40,030 nt of DNA from Acetobacteraceae bacterium. Its GTDB lineage: Bacteria; Pseudomonadota; Alphaproteobacteria; Acetobacterales; Acetobacteraceae. The position numbers and the translations under genes are program-made. The DNA lies in assembly GCA_947474705.1 (NCBI GenBank), contig CANJJS010000045.1, positions 1-40,030 on the forward strand. Direction: 5' to 3'. Below the pieces are notes generated by a model. That model searched no databases, was not told where the DNA came from, and saw only the letters and a list, made by a program, of their open reading frames with translations. Positions 30,368-39,213 of the stretch are shown in pieces (positions within the stretch are counted from its first letter, which is position 1; each line of letters begins with the position of its first letter).

Positions 30368-31188
30368 TTCGGCGCCGCTTCGCGTTGCCAGCCGATCCAG
30401 TCGCACACCGCCGCGCCCATGACACGTTCGAGGTCGCGGCCCTTGAGCCAGGGCAGTTCCTCGGTGAACATGGTAATGCACTGGCGGTAAGTGCAGGGCA
30501 TGCGGGTGATGTCGGTGCCCCAGAAGAACCGGTCGGGGCCATAGGCATCGAAGATGCGATGCATATGGTCGTGGATGTTTCGATAAGGATATTGTTCCGT
30601 CGAATATCCCGGCGCGCCGGTCGCCTTCACCGCGATGTTGGGATATTTGGCCAACGCGCATAACTCGTCGTTTTTGGCGAAGGCGCCATCGTCCTTGCCG
30701 CCGCTGACATAGCCAAGGTGATCGACGATCAGACGCAGACCCGGATGGCGTTCGGCGATCTGTCCCAGCAGCGGGAAGAACCGGCTGGCCATCAGGGCGA
30801 CGGGCAGACCCACTTTTTCCGCCGCCGGCCAGATCCAGTCCATGGTGCCGTCGTCGTGCCAGGTCTTTTGTTCCGGCCGGACCAGGGCGTAACGCAGGCC
30901 CAGAACCCCGGGTTCCTTCTTCCACGCGGCGATCAGGTCGCGGCTGGCCGGCTGTTCCGGCGGCAGATACCCCAGAATGGCGAACTTGTTGGGATGCGCG
31001 CGGACCGCCTCCAACGCGAGCTGGTGCGAATTCGGGTCCCAGCCGGGCGGATGGATCAGCGCCGCGTCCACACCCGCTTCCGCCATTTCGCGCAGTAGCT
31101 GGTCCGCGCCGTAGTTCGAGACCTGCAAATGGGGGCCCAATGGCGTGCCACTGGACCAGATATGCACCTGAGCGTCGACGATTTGCAT
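30364..31188 (-). CDS. Amidohydrolase-2 family TIM-barrel hydrolase/decarboxylase
   Basis: The 274-residue protein starts MQIVDAQVHIW, the first metal-binding strand (Asp5, His9), and continues with AALIHPPGWDPNSH, LRLIVDHLGY and FFWGTDITRMP, which hold the second His and the catalytic Asp of the amidohydrolase-2 (PF04909) barrel. Relatives hydrolyse lactones, such as 2-pyrone-4,6-dicarboxylate, or decarboxylate aromatic acids. Lactone hydrolysis would fit a Baeyer-Villiger-type monooxygenase next door, but this is inference. GGAGGAGACGG precedes ATG 31188. It heads a two-gene coupled unit with the CoA-transferase. Confidence 0.88.
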   Translation of the reverse strand: MQIVDAQVHIWSSGTPLGPHLQVSNYGADQLLREMAEAGVDAALIHPPGWDPNSHQLALEAVRAHPNKFAILGYLPPEQPASRDLIAAWKKEPGVLGLRYALVRPEQKTWHDDGTMDWIWPAAEKVGLPVALMASRFFPLLGQIAERHPGLRLIVDHLGYVSGGKDDGAFAKNDELCALAKYPNIAVKATGAPGYSTEQYPYRNIHDHMHRIFDAYGPDRFFWGTDITRMPCTYRQCITMFTEELPWLKGRDLERVMGAAVCDWIGWQREAAPK

Positions 31189-31203
31189 TTTTTTCCGTCT
31201 CCT

Positions 31204-31235
31204 CCGTATCGCGCCGGGAATGCTACGCGATACGG
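31204..31235. promoter_or_regulatory. 10-bp perfect inverted repeat upstream of the amidohydrolase gene
   Basis: CCGTATCGCG and CGCGATACGG flank a 12-base loop, just before the amidohydrolase ribosome site. It could be an operator for the downstream operon or a second terminator of the monooxygenase gene. Confidence 0.4.
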
Positions 31236-31268
31236 CCCCAATCGGGAAATCCGGGCCGCGAAATCCGG

Positions 31269-31293
31269 ACGGCCCGGCGATCCGCCGGGCCGT
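31269..31293 (-). terminator. Hairpin after the monooxygenase gene
   Basis: ACGGCCCGGCG and CGCCGGGCCGT form a perfect 11-bp stem with a 3-base loop, 15 bases beyond the stop of the minus-strand monooxygenase gene. Position and stability suit a terminator; the T-run is weak. Confidence 0.55.
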
Positions 31294-31308
31294 TTCGCGG
31301 CGGAGAGG

Positions 31309-33135
31309 TCAGCGGGTCAGTTCGAGGCCGGGCAGCGTACCTTCGGCGCGCCAACGGTCCAGTTGCCGAATGAAAACAACCGGTCCGCGCCAGTATTGAT
31401 TGTTCTTGGCGACGCGCATGTCGAGTTCGCCGCCCTCGTTGTTATAGTAACCGGGCGTGCACTCCGACAGGAACGACCGGCGGCCGATCGCGAGCTTGAC
31501 GATGGTATCCACCCATTCCCGTTCCGCCTCCGCCGAGGGTTCCATCGCCTGTATCCCGCGCGCCTTGGCTTCCGAGATCACATAGGAGATATGTTGCGAT
31601 TTGACATCCAGCATGTGCTGGAAATTCGCGCTCTGACCGGACTGCATGGTCGAGAACACGATCAGATTGGGAAACCCGCGGGTGAACAGACTGTGCAGGG
31701 TTTCGGCGCCGTCTTTCCATTTGTCCGACAGGCTCAGACCGTCGCGGCCGTAAAGCTCGAAGCCGATGTTGCGTGTGTAACCGGTGCCGACCTCGAACCC
31801 GGTGGCGTAGATCAGGCAATCGAGTTCGTATTCCACGCCGTCGACGACAACGCCTTTTTCCGTGATCCGCTCGACGCCCTTGCCCTTGGTGTCGACCAGA
31901 TGGACGTTCGGCAGATTGAACGTTTTCAGGTAATCGTCGTGGAAGCAGGGGCGCTTGCAGAACTGGTTGTACCAGGGCTTCAGCGCCTCGGCCGTGGCGC
32001 GGTCCTGGACGATGGAATCGATCCGGGCGCGCACCCGCTCCATGGTCCGGTCGTCGGCCTCCTGGATCAGGGCCTGGGGATCTTCCACCGGTTCGCCGGC
32101 CTTCTGGCGGCGGCGCGCCGCGAGAAGAATATTGCCGATCAGGTCGGTCCAGCCATCGTTAACCAGATCGACGTCGAAGTCGCCGCCGGAGATCACGGCG
32201 GTGAAGTTCTCGATCCGCTCTTTTTGCCAGCCGTGCCGGAGGCTTTTGGCCCATTCCGGGTCGGTGGGCCGGTCGGCGCGCACATCGACGGAGGACGGCG
32301 TCCGCTGGAAGACAAACAGCTCTTTCGCCGACTGGCCGAGATGCGGAACGCATTGGACGGCGGTGGCGCCGGTGCCGATGATGCCGACCCGTTTGTCTTT
32401 CAGGCCCGTCAGGTTCCCCTTCGAATCGCCGCCGGTGTAGCCGTAATCCCAGCGGCTCGTGTGGAACGTATGACCTTTGAAGTTTTCCAGGCCCGGCACG
32501 CCCGGCAGCTTCGGCCGGCCCAGCGTGGTGCCGCCGGCCATGATCACGAACCGCGCGGAGAAGACATCGCCCCGGTCGGTCGTCACGGTCCAGCGCAGCG
32601 CCTTTTCGTCCCAGCGCGCCTCGGTCACCACGGTCTGGAAATACGCCCGGCGGTAAAGATCGAAATGCCGGCCGATGCGCTGGCAATGCGCGTACAACTC
32701 CGGCGCCTTGGCGTATTTCGCCGAGGGGACGTAGCCGACCTCCTCCAGCAACGGCATGTAAATATAGCTCTCGGTGTCGCAGGCCGCGCCGGGATAGCGG
32801 TTCCAGTACCAGGTGCCGCCGAAATCGCCGGCTTTTTCGATGATGCGGACATCGTCGATCCCCACGGCCGACAGCCGCGCCGCCGCCAACAATCCGCCGA
32901 ACCCGCCGCCGAGAATCGCGACCTCGATGGTTTCCTTCACCGGCGCGCGGGAAAAATTCGGATCGGCGTAGGGATCGTCGAGGTAGCGCGCGAAGCGGCC
33001 GCGTGTTTCAACGTATTGCGCGGTGCCGTCGGCCCGTACCCGCCGGTCGCGTTCGGCGCGGTATTTTTCGCGCAGCCGGGCGGAATCGGAGGCCGGTGCC
33101 TCCGCGACGTTGGTGGCATGTGTCCCGCTGGCCAT
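31309..33135 (-). CDS. FAD/NADPH-dependent Baeyer-Villiger-type monooxygenase
   Basis: The 608-residue flavoprotein has an FAD-binding GGGFGG at about 76-81, [15 protein letters not shown], the Baeyer-Villiger signature FxGxxxHxxxW as [11 protein letters not shown] (Phe219-Trp229), and the NADPH-binding GTGATAVQ. An ATGFE motif lies toward the C-terminus. Such enzymes insert oxygen next to a ketone to give an ester or lactone. The substrate range is broad (cyclic ketones, steroids, acetone-like ketones) and cannot be read here. AAGGGAGAG precedes ATG 33135, which is chosen over the longer frame. It faces the helicase gene divergently and lies upstream of the amidohydrolase and CoA-transferase genes on the same strand. 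Confidence 0.92.
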   Translation of the reverse strand: MASGTHATNVAEAPASDSARLREKYRAERDRRVRADGTAQYVETRGRFARYLDDPYADPNFSRAPVKETIEVAILGGGFGGLLAAARLSAVGIDDVRIIEKAGDFGGTWYWNRYPGAACDTESYIYMPLLEEVGYVPSAKYAKAPELYAHCQRIGRHFDLYRRAYFQTVVTEARWDEKALRWTVTTDRGDVFSARFVIMAGGTTLGRPKLPGVPGLENFKGHTFHTSRWDYGYTGGDSKGNLTGLKDKRVGIIGTGATAVQCVPHLGQSAKELFVFQRTPSSVDVRADRPTDPEWAKSLRHGWQKERIENFTAVISGGDFDVDLVNDGWTDLIGNILLAARRRQKAGEPVEDPQALIQEADDRTMERVRARIDSIVQDRATAEALKPWYNQFCKRPCFHDDYLKTFNLPNVHLVDTKGKGVERITEKGVVVDGVEYELDCLIYATGFEVGTGYTRNIGFELYGRDGLSLSDKWKDGAETLHSLFTRGFPNLIVFSTMQSGQSANFQHMLDVKSQHISYVISEAKARGIQAMEPSAEAEREWVDTIVKLAIGRRSFLSECTPGYYNNEGGELDMRVAKNNQYWRGPVVFIRQLDRWRAEGTLPGLELTR

Positions 33136-33310
33136 GAGGCTCTCCCTTTGCGAATGGCTCGATCCAGGTCCGGCCGCGCGCTTCGGCGCCAAATGTGCCG
33201 CTTTCGCGCCGCGGGGACTGACGATAAAGGAAAGCTACCGGATGGTAGGCCCCGGCGGCAAGACCCGCGCGGCTTTCGCTTCGGGCCAAGGCGGCTTATG
33301 CATCCCGCGC

Positions 33311-35779
33311 ATGAGAACATTGCCGGAACCTTTCGCCGCCTGGTTCGCCGCGCGGGGCTGGACGCCCCGGCCGCACCAATGGGCCGTGCTGGACGCGGCG
33401 GCCGAAAATGTTCTGCTGATCGCGCCCACCGGCGGCGGCAAAACCCTGGCGGGATTCCTACCCTCGCTCGCCGAGCTGGCGGCGCGGCCCAGACCGGGAT
33501 TGCATACGCTATATGTGTCCCCGCTGAAGGCCCTGGCGGCGGATATCGCGCGCAATCTCACGGGCCCGGTGGCCGAGATGGGCCTCGACATCGACATCGC
33601 CACCCGGTCTGGCGACACATCCGCGCGGGCAAGGACGAAGCAGCGGGACGCGCCGCCGAATTTGCTGCTGACAACGCCGGAAAGCCTCGCGGTGCTGTTG
33701 TCGGCGCCGGGCGCGGCGGAGATGTTTTCGACGGTACGGCGGGTCATCGTCGACGAAGCCCATGCCTTGGCGGGCACCAAGCGGGGCGATCAGCTCGCGC
33801 TGTGCCTGGCCCGGCTGCGTGCTTTGGCGCCGGAGCTCCGCGCCATCGGCCTGTCCGCGACAGTCGCCCATCCAGAGGCCATCGCCGCGTTCGTGGGGGC
33901 CTCCCGCACGATCCGGGCGGCGGGCGGCGCGCCGCCGGAGATCGGCATGGTGCTGCCGGCGGGGCGGCTGCCCTGGTCTGGGCATATGGGCCTGGCCGCC
34001 GCGCCGGAAATCCTCAATCGCATCCGCGCCACCGGGACGACCATCGTCTTCGTCAACACCCGCGCGCAGGCCGAATTGCTGTTTCAGGCGCTGTGGAAAC
34101 TGAACGAGGAAACCCTGCCGATCGGGCTGCACCACGGCTCCTTGCAACTGGAACAGCGGCTGCGGGTCGAACAGGCGATGGCCGCCGGCCGGTTGCGCGC
34201 GGTGGTCGCCACGTCCTCGCTGGATCTGGGCATCGACTGGGGCGGGGTGGATCAGGTGTTGCAGGTCGGAGCGCCGAAGGGGATTTCCCGCCTGTTGCAA
34301 CGGGTTGGGCGGGCCAATCACCGCATGGACGAGGCCAGCCGCGCCATCCTGGTGCCCGCCAACCGGTTCGAGGTGCTGGAATGCGAGGCCGCCATCGCGG
34401 GGGTGGCGGAGGGCGACCTCGACGGCGATCCGCCGCGCGACGGCGGTCTGGACGTGCTGGCGCAACATCTCCTGCTCATGGCCTGCGCCGCGCCGTTCAT
34501 GCCGGACGCGATGTTTTCCGAGGTGCGCGCCGCCGCGCCTTATGCCAGACTTTCGCGCGAGAATTTCGACGCCGTTCTGACGTTTGTCGAGAATGGCGGC
34601 TACGCGCTCTCCGCCTACGATCGTTACCGAAAACTGTTCCGCGATTCAGAGGGGCGGATGCATATCCGGGGCGCGCCGGAGGCGCGGCGGGCGCGGATGA
34701 ACATTGGCACGATCGTGGAGGAACCGCTGCTGAAAGTGCGCCTCGCGTTCGGTCCGGTGCTGGGCGAGGTCGAGGAATATTTTGTAAATATGCTGAGTCC
34801 AGGGGACACTTTTATGTTCGCGGGGCGCCTGCTGCGGTTTTTGAGGTTGCGGGAGACGGTGTGCGAGGTCGCCGAGGGCGGATCGGGCGAGCCGAAAGTG
34901 CCGGCCTACGCGGGCGGGCGGATGCCGCTGACGACGAACCTCGCCGATCGCGTCCGCGGGATGCTGGCGGACACCGGATGTTGGCATTTGTTTCCGGACC
35001 CGGTTCGCGAATGGCTGGCGATGCAAAAACAGGTCTCGCGCCTGCCGGGCCGGAACGATCTGCTGGTGGAAACATTTCCGCGCGGCGACCGCTGGTATCT
35101 GGTCGCCTACTGCTTCGAGGGCCGGAACGCGCACCAGTCGCTCGGCATGCTGGTCACGCGGCGCATGGAGCGGCTGGGCATGCAACCGCTCGGGTTCGTC
35201 GCCACGGACTACGTCATGGCCACGTGGTCCGCGCGCCAGCCGCTGGGCATCGCGCGGTTGTTCCAGGAAGACCTTCTGGGCGACGATCTGGAGGCCTGGA
35301 TGGCGGAGAGTTCCATGCTGCGCCGCACGTTCCGCAATGTCGCGACGATCTCCGGGTTGATCGAGCGCAACCATCCCGGCCAGGAGAAGTCGCGGCGCCA
35401 GGTGACGGTGAATTCCGATCTGATTTACGACGTCCTACGGAAGCACCAGCCAGACCACATACTACTACGCGCCACCTGGGCGGACGCCGCGGGCGGGTTG
35501 ACGGACCTTGGCCGCATCGCCCTGTTGCTGGCGCGGGCGAAGGGCCGGTTGCGGCACATGGTGCTGTCCCGGGTCTCGCCCTTGGCGGTGCCGGTATTGC
35601 TGGAAATTGGACGGGAAAGCGTGCGCGATTCCATGAGCGAGGACGAATTATTGGCCGAAACCGAAGCCTTGGTGGCGGAAGCCGAAGGACGGGCGGATCC
35701 GCCGCCGCACCGCCCATTCGACCGGCCGGCGCCCAGGGGCGCGCGGCGGACCGCGCCGGTGCAAGGACGCCTGCTGTGA
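33311..35779 (+). CDS. Lhr-like ligase-associated DEXH-box DNA helicase
   Basis: The 822-residue superfamily 2 helicase has Walker A APTGGGKT at 38-45, TTPES, the DEAH box at 148-151 (VIVDEAHALAGTKRGDQ), LSATV, and in the second RecA domain TSSLDLGIDWG and QRVGRANHR. A winged-helix and a Lhr-type C-terminal region follow. It belongs to the group found beside ATP-dependent DNA ligase, an exonuclease and PdeM in bacteria, thought to act in DNA repair. The ATG at 33311 gives a start typical of the family (PFAAWFAARGWTPRPHQ). The stop overlaps the start of pdeM by GTGA. Confidence 0.93.
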   Translation: MRTLPEPFAAWFAARGWTPRPHQWAVLDAAAENVLLIAPTGGGKTLAGFLPSLAELAARPRPGLHTLYVSPLKALAADIARNLTGPVAEMGLDIDIATRSGDTSARARTKQRDAPPNLLLTTPESLAVLLSAPGAAEMFSTVRRVIVDEAHALAGTKRGDQLALCLARLRALAPELRAIGLSATVAHPEAIAAFVGASRTIRAAGGAPPEIGMVLPAGRLPWSGHMGLAAAPEILNRIRATGTTIVFVNTRAQAELLFQALWKLNEETLPIGLHHGSLQLEQRLRVEQAMAAGRLRAVVATSSLDLGIDWGGVDQVLQVGAPKGISRLLQRVGRANHRMDEASRAILVPANRFEVLECEAAIAGVAEGDLDGDPPRDGGLDVLAQHLLLMACAAPFMPDAMFSEVRAAAPYARLSRENFDAVLTFVENGGYALSAYDRYRKLFRDSEGRMHIRGAPEARRARMNIGTIVEEPLLKVRLAFGPVLGEVEEYFVNMLSPGDTFMFAGRLLRFLRLRETVCEVAEGGSGEPKVPAYAGGRMPLTTNLADRVRGMLADTGCWHLFPDPVREWLAMQKQVSRLPGRNDLLVETFPRGDRWYLVAYCFEGRNAHQSLGMLVTRRMERLGMQPLGFVATDYVMATWSARQPLGIARLFQEDLLGDDLEAWMAESSMLRRTFRNVATISGLIERNHPGQEKSRRQVTVNSDLIYDVLRKHQPDHILLRATWADAAGGLTDLGRIALLLARAKGRLRHMVLSRVSPLAVPVLLEIGRESVRDSMSEDELLAETEALVAEAEGRADPPPHRPFDRPAPRGARRTAPVQGRLL

Positions 35780-36540
35780 CCGCCGCGCCGCTGCATTTCA
35801 TGGGCGAGCGGCTGATGCTGACCCCGGAAGGCGCCCTGTTCTGGCCCGCGCATGGGTTGCTGGCGGTGGCCGACCTGCATTTGGAAAAAGGCAGCGCGGC
35901 GGCCGGGCGCGGGCAATTGGTGCCGCCGTGGGACACGCGGGAAACGTTGGACCTGCTGGGCAATCTGTTGCGCCGTTACCGGCCCCAAACCGTCGTCGCG
36001 CTGGGCGATTCGTTTCACGACAAAGACGGTGCGTCCCGGTTGCAAACAGGCGACGCCGCCCGGCTGGCGACACTCGCGCGTTCCTCGCGCTTCGTTTGGG
36101 TGCTCGGCAATCACGACCCCGCGCCGCAATCGGCGATGGCGGGCGAGACAGTCGACGCGTTTTCAACGGGCCCGCTGGTCTTCCGCCACGAGGCGCACGC
36201 GGACGGACGCGGCGAAATTTCCGGCCATTTTCACCCGAAAGCGGCGGTGCCTGTGCGCGGCGCGACAGTCTCGCGTCCCTGCTTCGTGGCCGATGGGCGG
36301 CGGATCGTGCTGCCGGCGATGGGGGCCTACACGGGCGGGCTGGACGTGCGAGACCCGGCGATCGCCGGGTTATTTCCACGGGGCGGCCAGATTTTTCTGT
36401 TGGGCCGCGAACGGCTGTTCCGGTTTCCACTCGCGGCGCGGCGTGTGTCCAAAGTCGCCGAACCGCCCGCGCCGGAGACGCGATTATTCCCCGATCCGCC
36501 TCAGCGGCCCATGGGACGGCGGGCGGACACCGGACGTTAA
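35776..36540 (+). CDS. pdeM: PdeM-type ligase-associated DNA endonuclease/phosphoesterase
   Basis: The 254-residue calcineurin-like metallophosphoesterase carries VADLHLEKG (Asp33, His35), VALGDSFHD (Asp78), LGNHD (about 111-114) and SGHFHPKA, the complete two-metal site. It is the partner named ligase-associated DNA damage response endonuclease. It starts at GTG 35776, overlapping the helicase stop (GTGA), so the two are translated together. The open frame extends 4.6 kb further upstream on this strand with no stop, but that part is antisense to the monooxygenase and out of frame with the helicase. The DNA ligase and exonuclease genes of the complete set are not in the window. Confidence 0.9.
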   Translation: MTAAPLHFMGERLMLTPEGALFWPAHGLLAVADLHLEKGSAAAGRGQLVPPWDTRETLDLLGNLLRRYRPQTVVALGDSFHDKDGASRLQTGDAARLATLARSSRFVWVLGNHDPAPQSAMAGETVDAFSTGPLVFRHEAHADGRGEISGHFHPKAAVPVRGATVSRPCFVADGRRIVLPAMGAYTGGLDVRDPAIAGLFPRGGQIFLLGRERLFRFPLAARRVSKVAEPPAPETRLFPDPPQRPMGRRADTGR

Positions 36541-36566
36541 CCCCCTCTCCGCCCCCTTGGGCGCGA

Positions 36567-37025
36567 CTACCGCGCCTTGACCGGCCGGTTCCCGTGACTG
36601 GCCTGCGGCACGCCGCGGTTCAGGGACAAATGCGTGTGCACGCCCAGCCAAACCCCGTCGCGCTTGTGAAAGACCATGGTCGCGCGGCCCGGACGATCGA
36701 ACCGCGAACCGTCGGGATGGAAACCCGTGCTGGTCCAGGGCGCGACCACCACCGCCATCGACCCGTCGTCCGACGCCAGCACATGCGCCGCGCCAAGGTC
36801 GAAGCGGAAATCGTCCGTCTTCGGCCAGACATTGTCCCACTGGCTGTTCACCCAGGCCTCCAGACTCGGCAACACATCGCGATGCGTGCCGAAGGCCAGA
36901 ATATCCTTGTGAAACATGGGTTTGGCGGAGGCATAATCGACATCGCGCACATAGCTCGAAAATGTCTCGAGCCAGCGGTGGAAGAAGTCGCGGACCTCGG
37001 GTCCGGCCTCGGGCAATCCGTTCAT
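36567..37025 (-). CDS. SnoaL/NTF2-like fold protein
   Basis: A 152-residue protein with the cone-shaped SnoaL/ketosteroid-isomerase-like pattern: EVRDFFHRWLETFSSYVRDV at the start, MFHKDILAFGTH, WDNVWPKTDDFRFDL, and the closing strands GRATMVFHKRDGVWLGVHTH. Members are small cyclases, isomerases, or proteins of unknown role that bind hydrophobic ligands. The catalytic residues are not clearly assignable. The gene is convergent with pdeM and divergent from the GST-like gene; no operon partner is seen. Confidence 0.75.
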   Translation of the reverse strand: MNGLPEAGPEVRDFFHRWLETFSSYVRDVDYASAKPMFHKDILAFGTHRDVLPSLEAWVNSQWDNVWPKTDDFRFDLGAAHVLASDDGSMAVVVAPWTSTGFHPDGSRFDRPGRATMVFHKRDGVWLGVHTHLSLNRGVPQASHGNRPVKAR

Positions 37026-37102
37026 GCGGTCGTGCTCCCTGCTCGCGTCGCGTTCCGGTTCCGGTGTATTCGCGTTCCTGTCAACCTGAAGCGTGCGCGA
37101 GA

Positions 37103-38038
37103 ATGTCCGGCGAAACGATCCTGCACCATTACGATTTTTCCAATTACTCGGAGAAAGTCCGGCTCGCGCTCGGGTACAAGCGCCTTGCCTGGCGATCGGT
37201 CACGATCCCGCCGGTGGCGCCCAAACCCGATCTGACGCCGCTGACCGGCGGTTACCGCCGCACCCCGGTGTTGCAGATCGGCGCCGATATCTACTGCGAC
37301 ACATGGCTGATCCTGCGGGAACTGGAGCGGCGGCACCCCTCCCCCACGCTGTACCCCGCCGCGACAGCCGCGATGGCGGACGCCGTCGCGTACTGGGCGG
37401 AGCGCCAGATGTTCCGGCCGATATCGCTCTATGTCTCCGGCAACAACATGGACGTGCTACCGCCGAACTTACAGGCGGACCGGTCCCTGATGCGCGGTCT
37501 GCCGGTCCCGGACGAGTCGACGATGCGCCGCGCGGCGGCAAGGAGCGCGCCCGCCGTCCGTATCCACATCGCGGCGGTCGAGACGATGTTGTCCGATGGC
37601 CGAGATTGGCTCATCGGGCCGGTTCCAACCGTCGCGGATTTCGCCGTTTATCACGCGTTATGGTTTGTTTCGGCGCGGACGGAGCGGCTGACGCGCGAAC
37701 TGGCCCCCTTCCCCCGGATTCTCGCCTGGATGGCGCGGATGCGGGCGTTCGGGCACGGATCCTGGTCGCCGATGACAGCGCGAGAAGCGCTGGCGGTCGC
37801 GGCGGCGGCGACACCGGCCGATCCACGCGAATCGCATCCCTTTCCGGAAGACCCGTCCCTGGGGACATGGGTTCGCGTCCGCGCCGACGATTACGGCCGC
37901 GATCCCGTCGAAGGCGAACTGGTCTCGATCGATGCCGAGGAAATCGCCTTGCGCCGTACCGATCCCGCTTTGGGCGAGATCGTGGTGCATTTTCCGCGTC
38001 TCGGATACGATTTGCGTCCCGCCCTCCCCCGCCCTTGA
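37103..38038 (+). CDS. Glutathione S-transferase-like protein
   Basis: The 311-residue protein begins with a thioredoxin-like GST N-domain: ILHHYDFSNYSEKVRLALGY (candidate catalytic Ser13/Ser16) and RRTPVLQIGADIYCDTWLIL with the cis-Pro. An all-helical C-domain follows (GRDWLIGPVPTVADFAVYHA). It is longer than a typical GST (about 210): the last 70 residues (from about PFPEDPSLGTWVRVRADDYG) form an extra beta-rich domain that looks like a small barrel. Substrate unknown; it may detoxify an intermediate of the neighbouring CoA pathways. Only a weak ribosome site (GAG) precedes ATG 37103. Confidence 0.85.
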   Translation: MSGETILHHYDFSNYSEKVRLALGYKRLAWRSVTIPPVAPKPDLTPLTGGYRRTPVLQIGADIYCDTWLILRELERRHPSPTLYPAATAAMADAVAYWAERQMFRPISLYVSGNNMDVLPPNLQADRSLMRGLPVPDESTMRRAAARSAPAVRIHIAAVETMLSDGRDWLIGPVPTVADFAVYHALWFVSARTERLTRELAPFPRILAWMARMRAFGHGSWSPMTAREALAVAAAATPADPRESHPFPEDPSLGTWVRVRADDYGRDPVEGELVSIDAEEIALRRTDPALGEIVVHFPRLGYDLRPALPRP

Positions 38039-38118
38039 TGCCCGCAACGGGGCAAGGAATACTGACCGCCCAAACCAACGATCGTCGCGCCACGACGCGA
38101 CGCGCGAGAGGAAACCGC

Positions 38119-39213
38119 ATGGCGACGACCGCGACCGAAATGGACCTGGCAACGCTCGACGCGCTGCGCGAGAGTGTCGCCGCGGTTCTGGCGGAACAAT
38201 GCGACAGCACGGCGCTGCATGCCTTCGTCGATGGCAAGACGGCGCTGGACAAGGTGTTGTGGTCGCAGGCCGCGTCGCTCGGCTGGCTCGGCTTTGGCAT
38301 CCCGGAGGAACACGGCGGCCTCGGACTGGGCTTGCACGGGCTTTCCATTCTGCACACCGAACTCGGCCGCCAGGCCGCGCCCGGCCCGTACATCGCCACG
38401 CTTTGCGCCGCGCAGACGATCGCGGAACACGGCGACGGCGACGCCCGGAAAGCATGGCTTCCGCGCGTCGCGGCGGGCGAGATCGGCGCGGCGATTCCCG
38501 CCAATCTGGGCACCGCCGCCCTGACGCGATCGGCGGCCGGGATTTCCGGTTCGCTGCGCTGCCTCGGTGCCCCGAACGCGGCGTTCCTGCTCGCACCCGC
38601 CGGTGACGCATGGGCAATCGTGGACCTGGCGGACGCGGAGATAACAACGGCGCCGGTCTGGGACCGGACCCGCGAAACGATCGACATTCGGCTGCGGGAC
38701 GCGAAACCCGCCGCGATCCTAGGCGATGGCGCGGGCGAGACACTGCTTCAGGCGCTGACCCTCGCGATTTCCGCCGACAGCGCGGGCGCGGCGCGGTCCG
38801 TCACCGAACGCACCATCGCCTACATGAAAACCCGCGAACAATTCGGCCAGCCGATCGCGGGGTTCCAGGCGCTGAAACACCGCGCCGCCGACCTCGCCAC
38901 CCGCCTCGCGGTCATGGACGAAACCGTGGGGCACGCGCTGCATCGCGCCGTCGCGGGGGAGCCTGACGCGGAGATCTGGACCGCGCTCGCCAAAGCCGAA
39001 ACGACCGAGCATTTCGTGTTCATCGCCACGGATTGCGTGCAACTGCACGGCGGAGTCGGCTTCACCTGGGATTACGATCCGCAAATTTTCCTCAAGCGCG
39101 CGCGCCTGAACGAAGTTCTGGGCGTCGCGAACCCCGCCTTGCGCGACCGCGCCGCCGCCGCGTTCGCCGCCGCCACCCGCGCCGGACATTCCGTTTTGGA
39201 GTTGGGACTGTGA
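38119..39213 (+). CDS. Acyl-CoA dehydrogenase family protein
   Basis: A 364-residue flavoprotein. LGWLGFGIPEEHGGLGLGLH is the N-terminal signature; RTIAYMKTREQFGQPIAGFQ and VQLHGGVGFTWDYD form the C-terminal FAD and substrate site. The middle beta domain lacks the usual MTEP-type motif (IPANLGTAAL instead), so it looks like the smaller of a paired alpha/beta acyl-CoA dehydrogenase, as in steroid- or terpenoid-degrading enzymes. Its stop overlaps the start of the next acyl-CoA dehydrogenase gene (GTGA), supporting a hetero-complex. GAGAGGAAAC precedes ATG 38119. Confidence 0.88.
   Translation: MATTATEMDLATLDALRESVAAVLAEQCDSTALHAFVDGKTALDKVLWSQAASLGWLGFGIPEEHGGLGLGLHGLSILHTELGRQAAPGPYIATLCAAQTIAEHGDGDARKAWLPRVAAGEIGAAIPANLGTAALTRSAAGISGSLRCLGAPNAAFLLAPAGDAWAIVDLADAEITTAPVWDRTRETIDIRLRDAKPAAILGDGAGETLLQALTLAISADSAGAARSVTERTIAYMKTREQFGQPIAGFQALKHRAADLATRLAVMDETVGHALHRAVAGEPDAEIWTALAKAETTEHFVFIATDCVQLHGGVGFTWDYDPQIFLKRARLNEVLGVANPALRDRAAAAFAAATRAGHSVLELGL

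Noticed and set aside
31129-36540. A 5.4-kb open frame on the plus strand across the monooxygenase and helicase genes
   Set aside because: It is antisense to the well-supported monooxygenase and out of frame with the helicase. Only its last 254 codons (pdeM) have family motifs. High GC makes stop-free frames common here.
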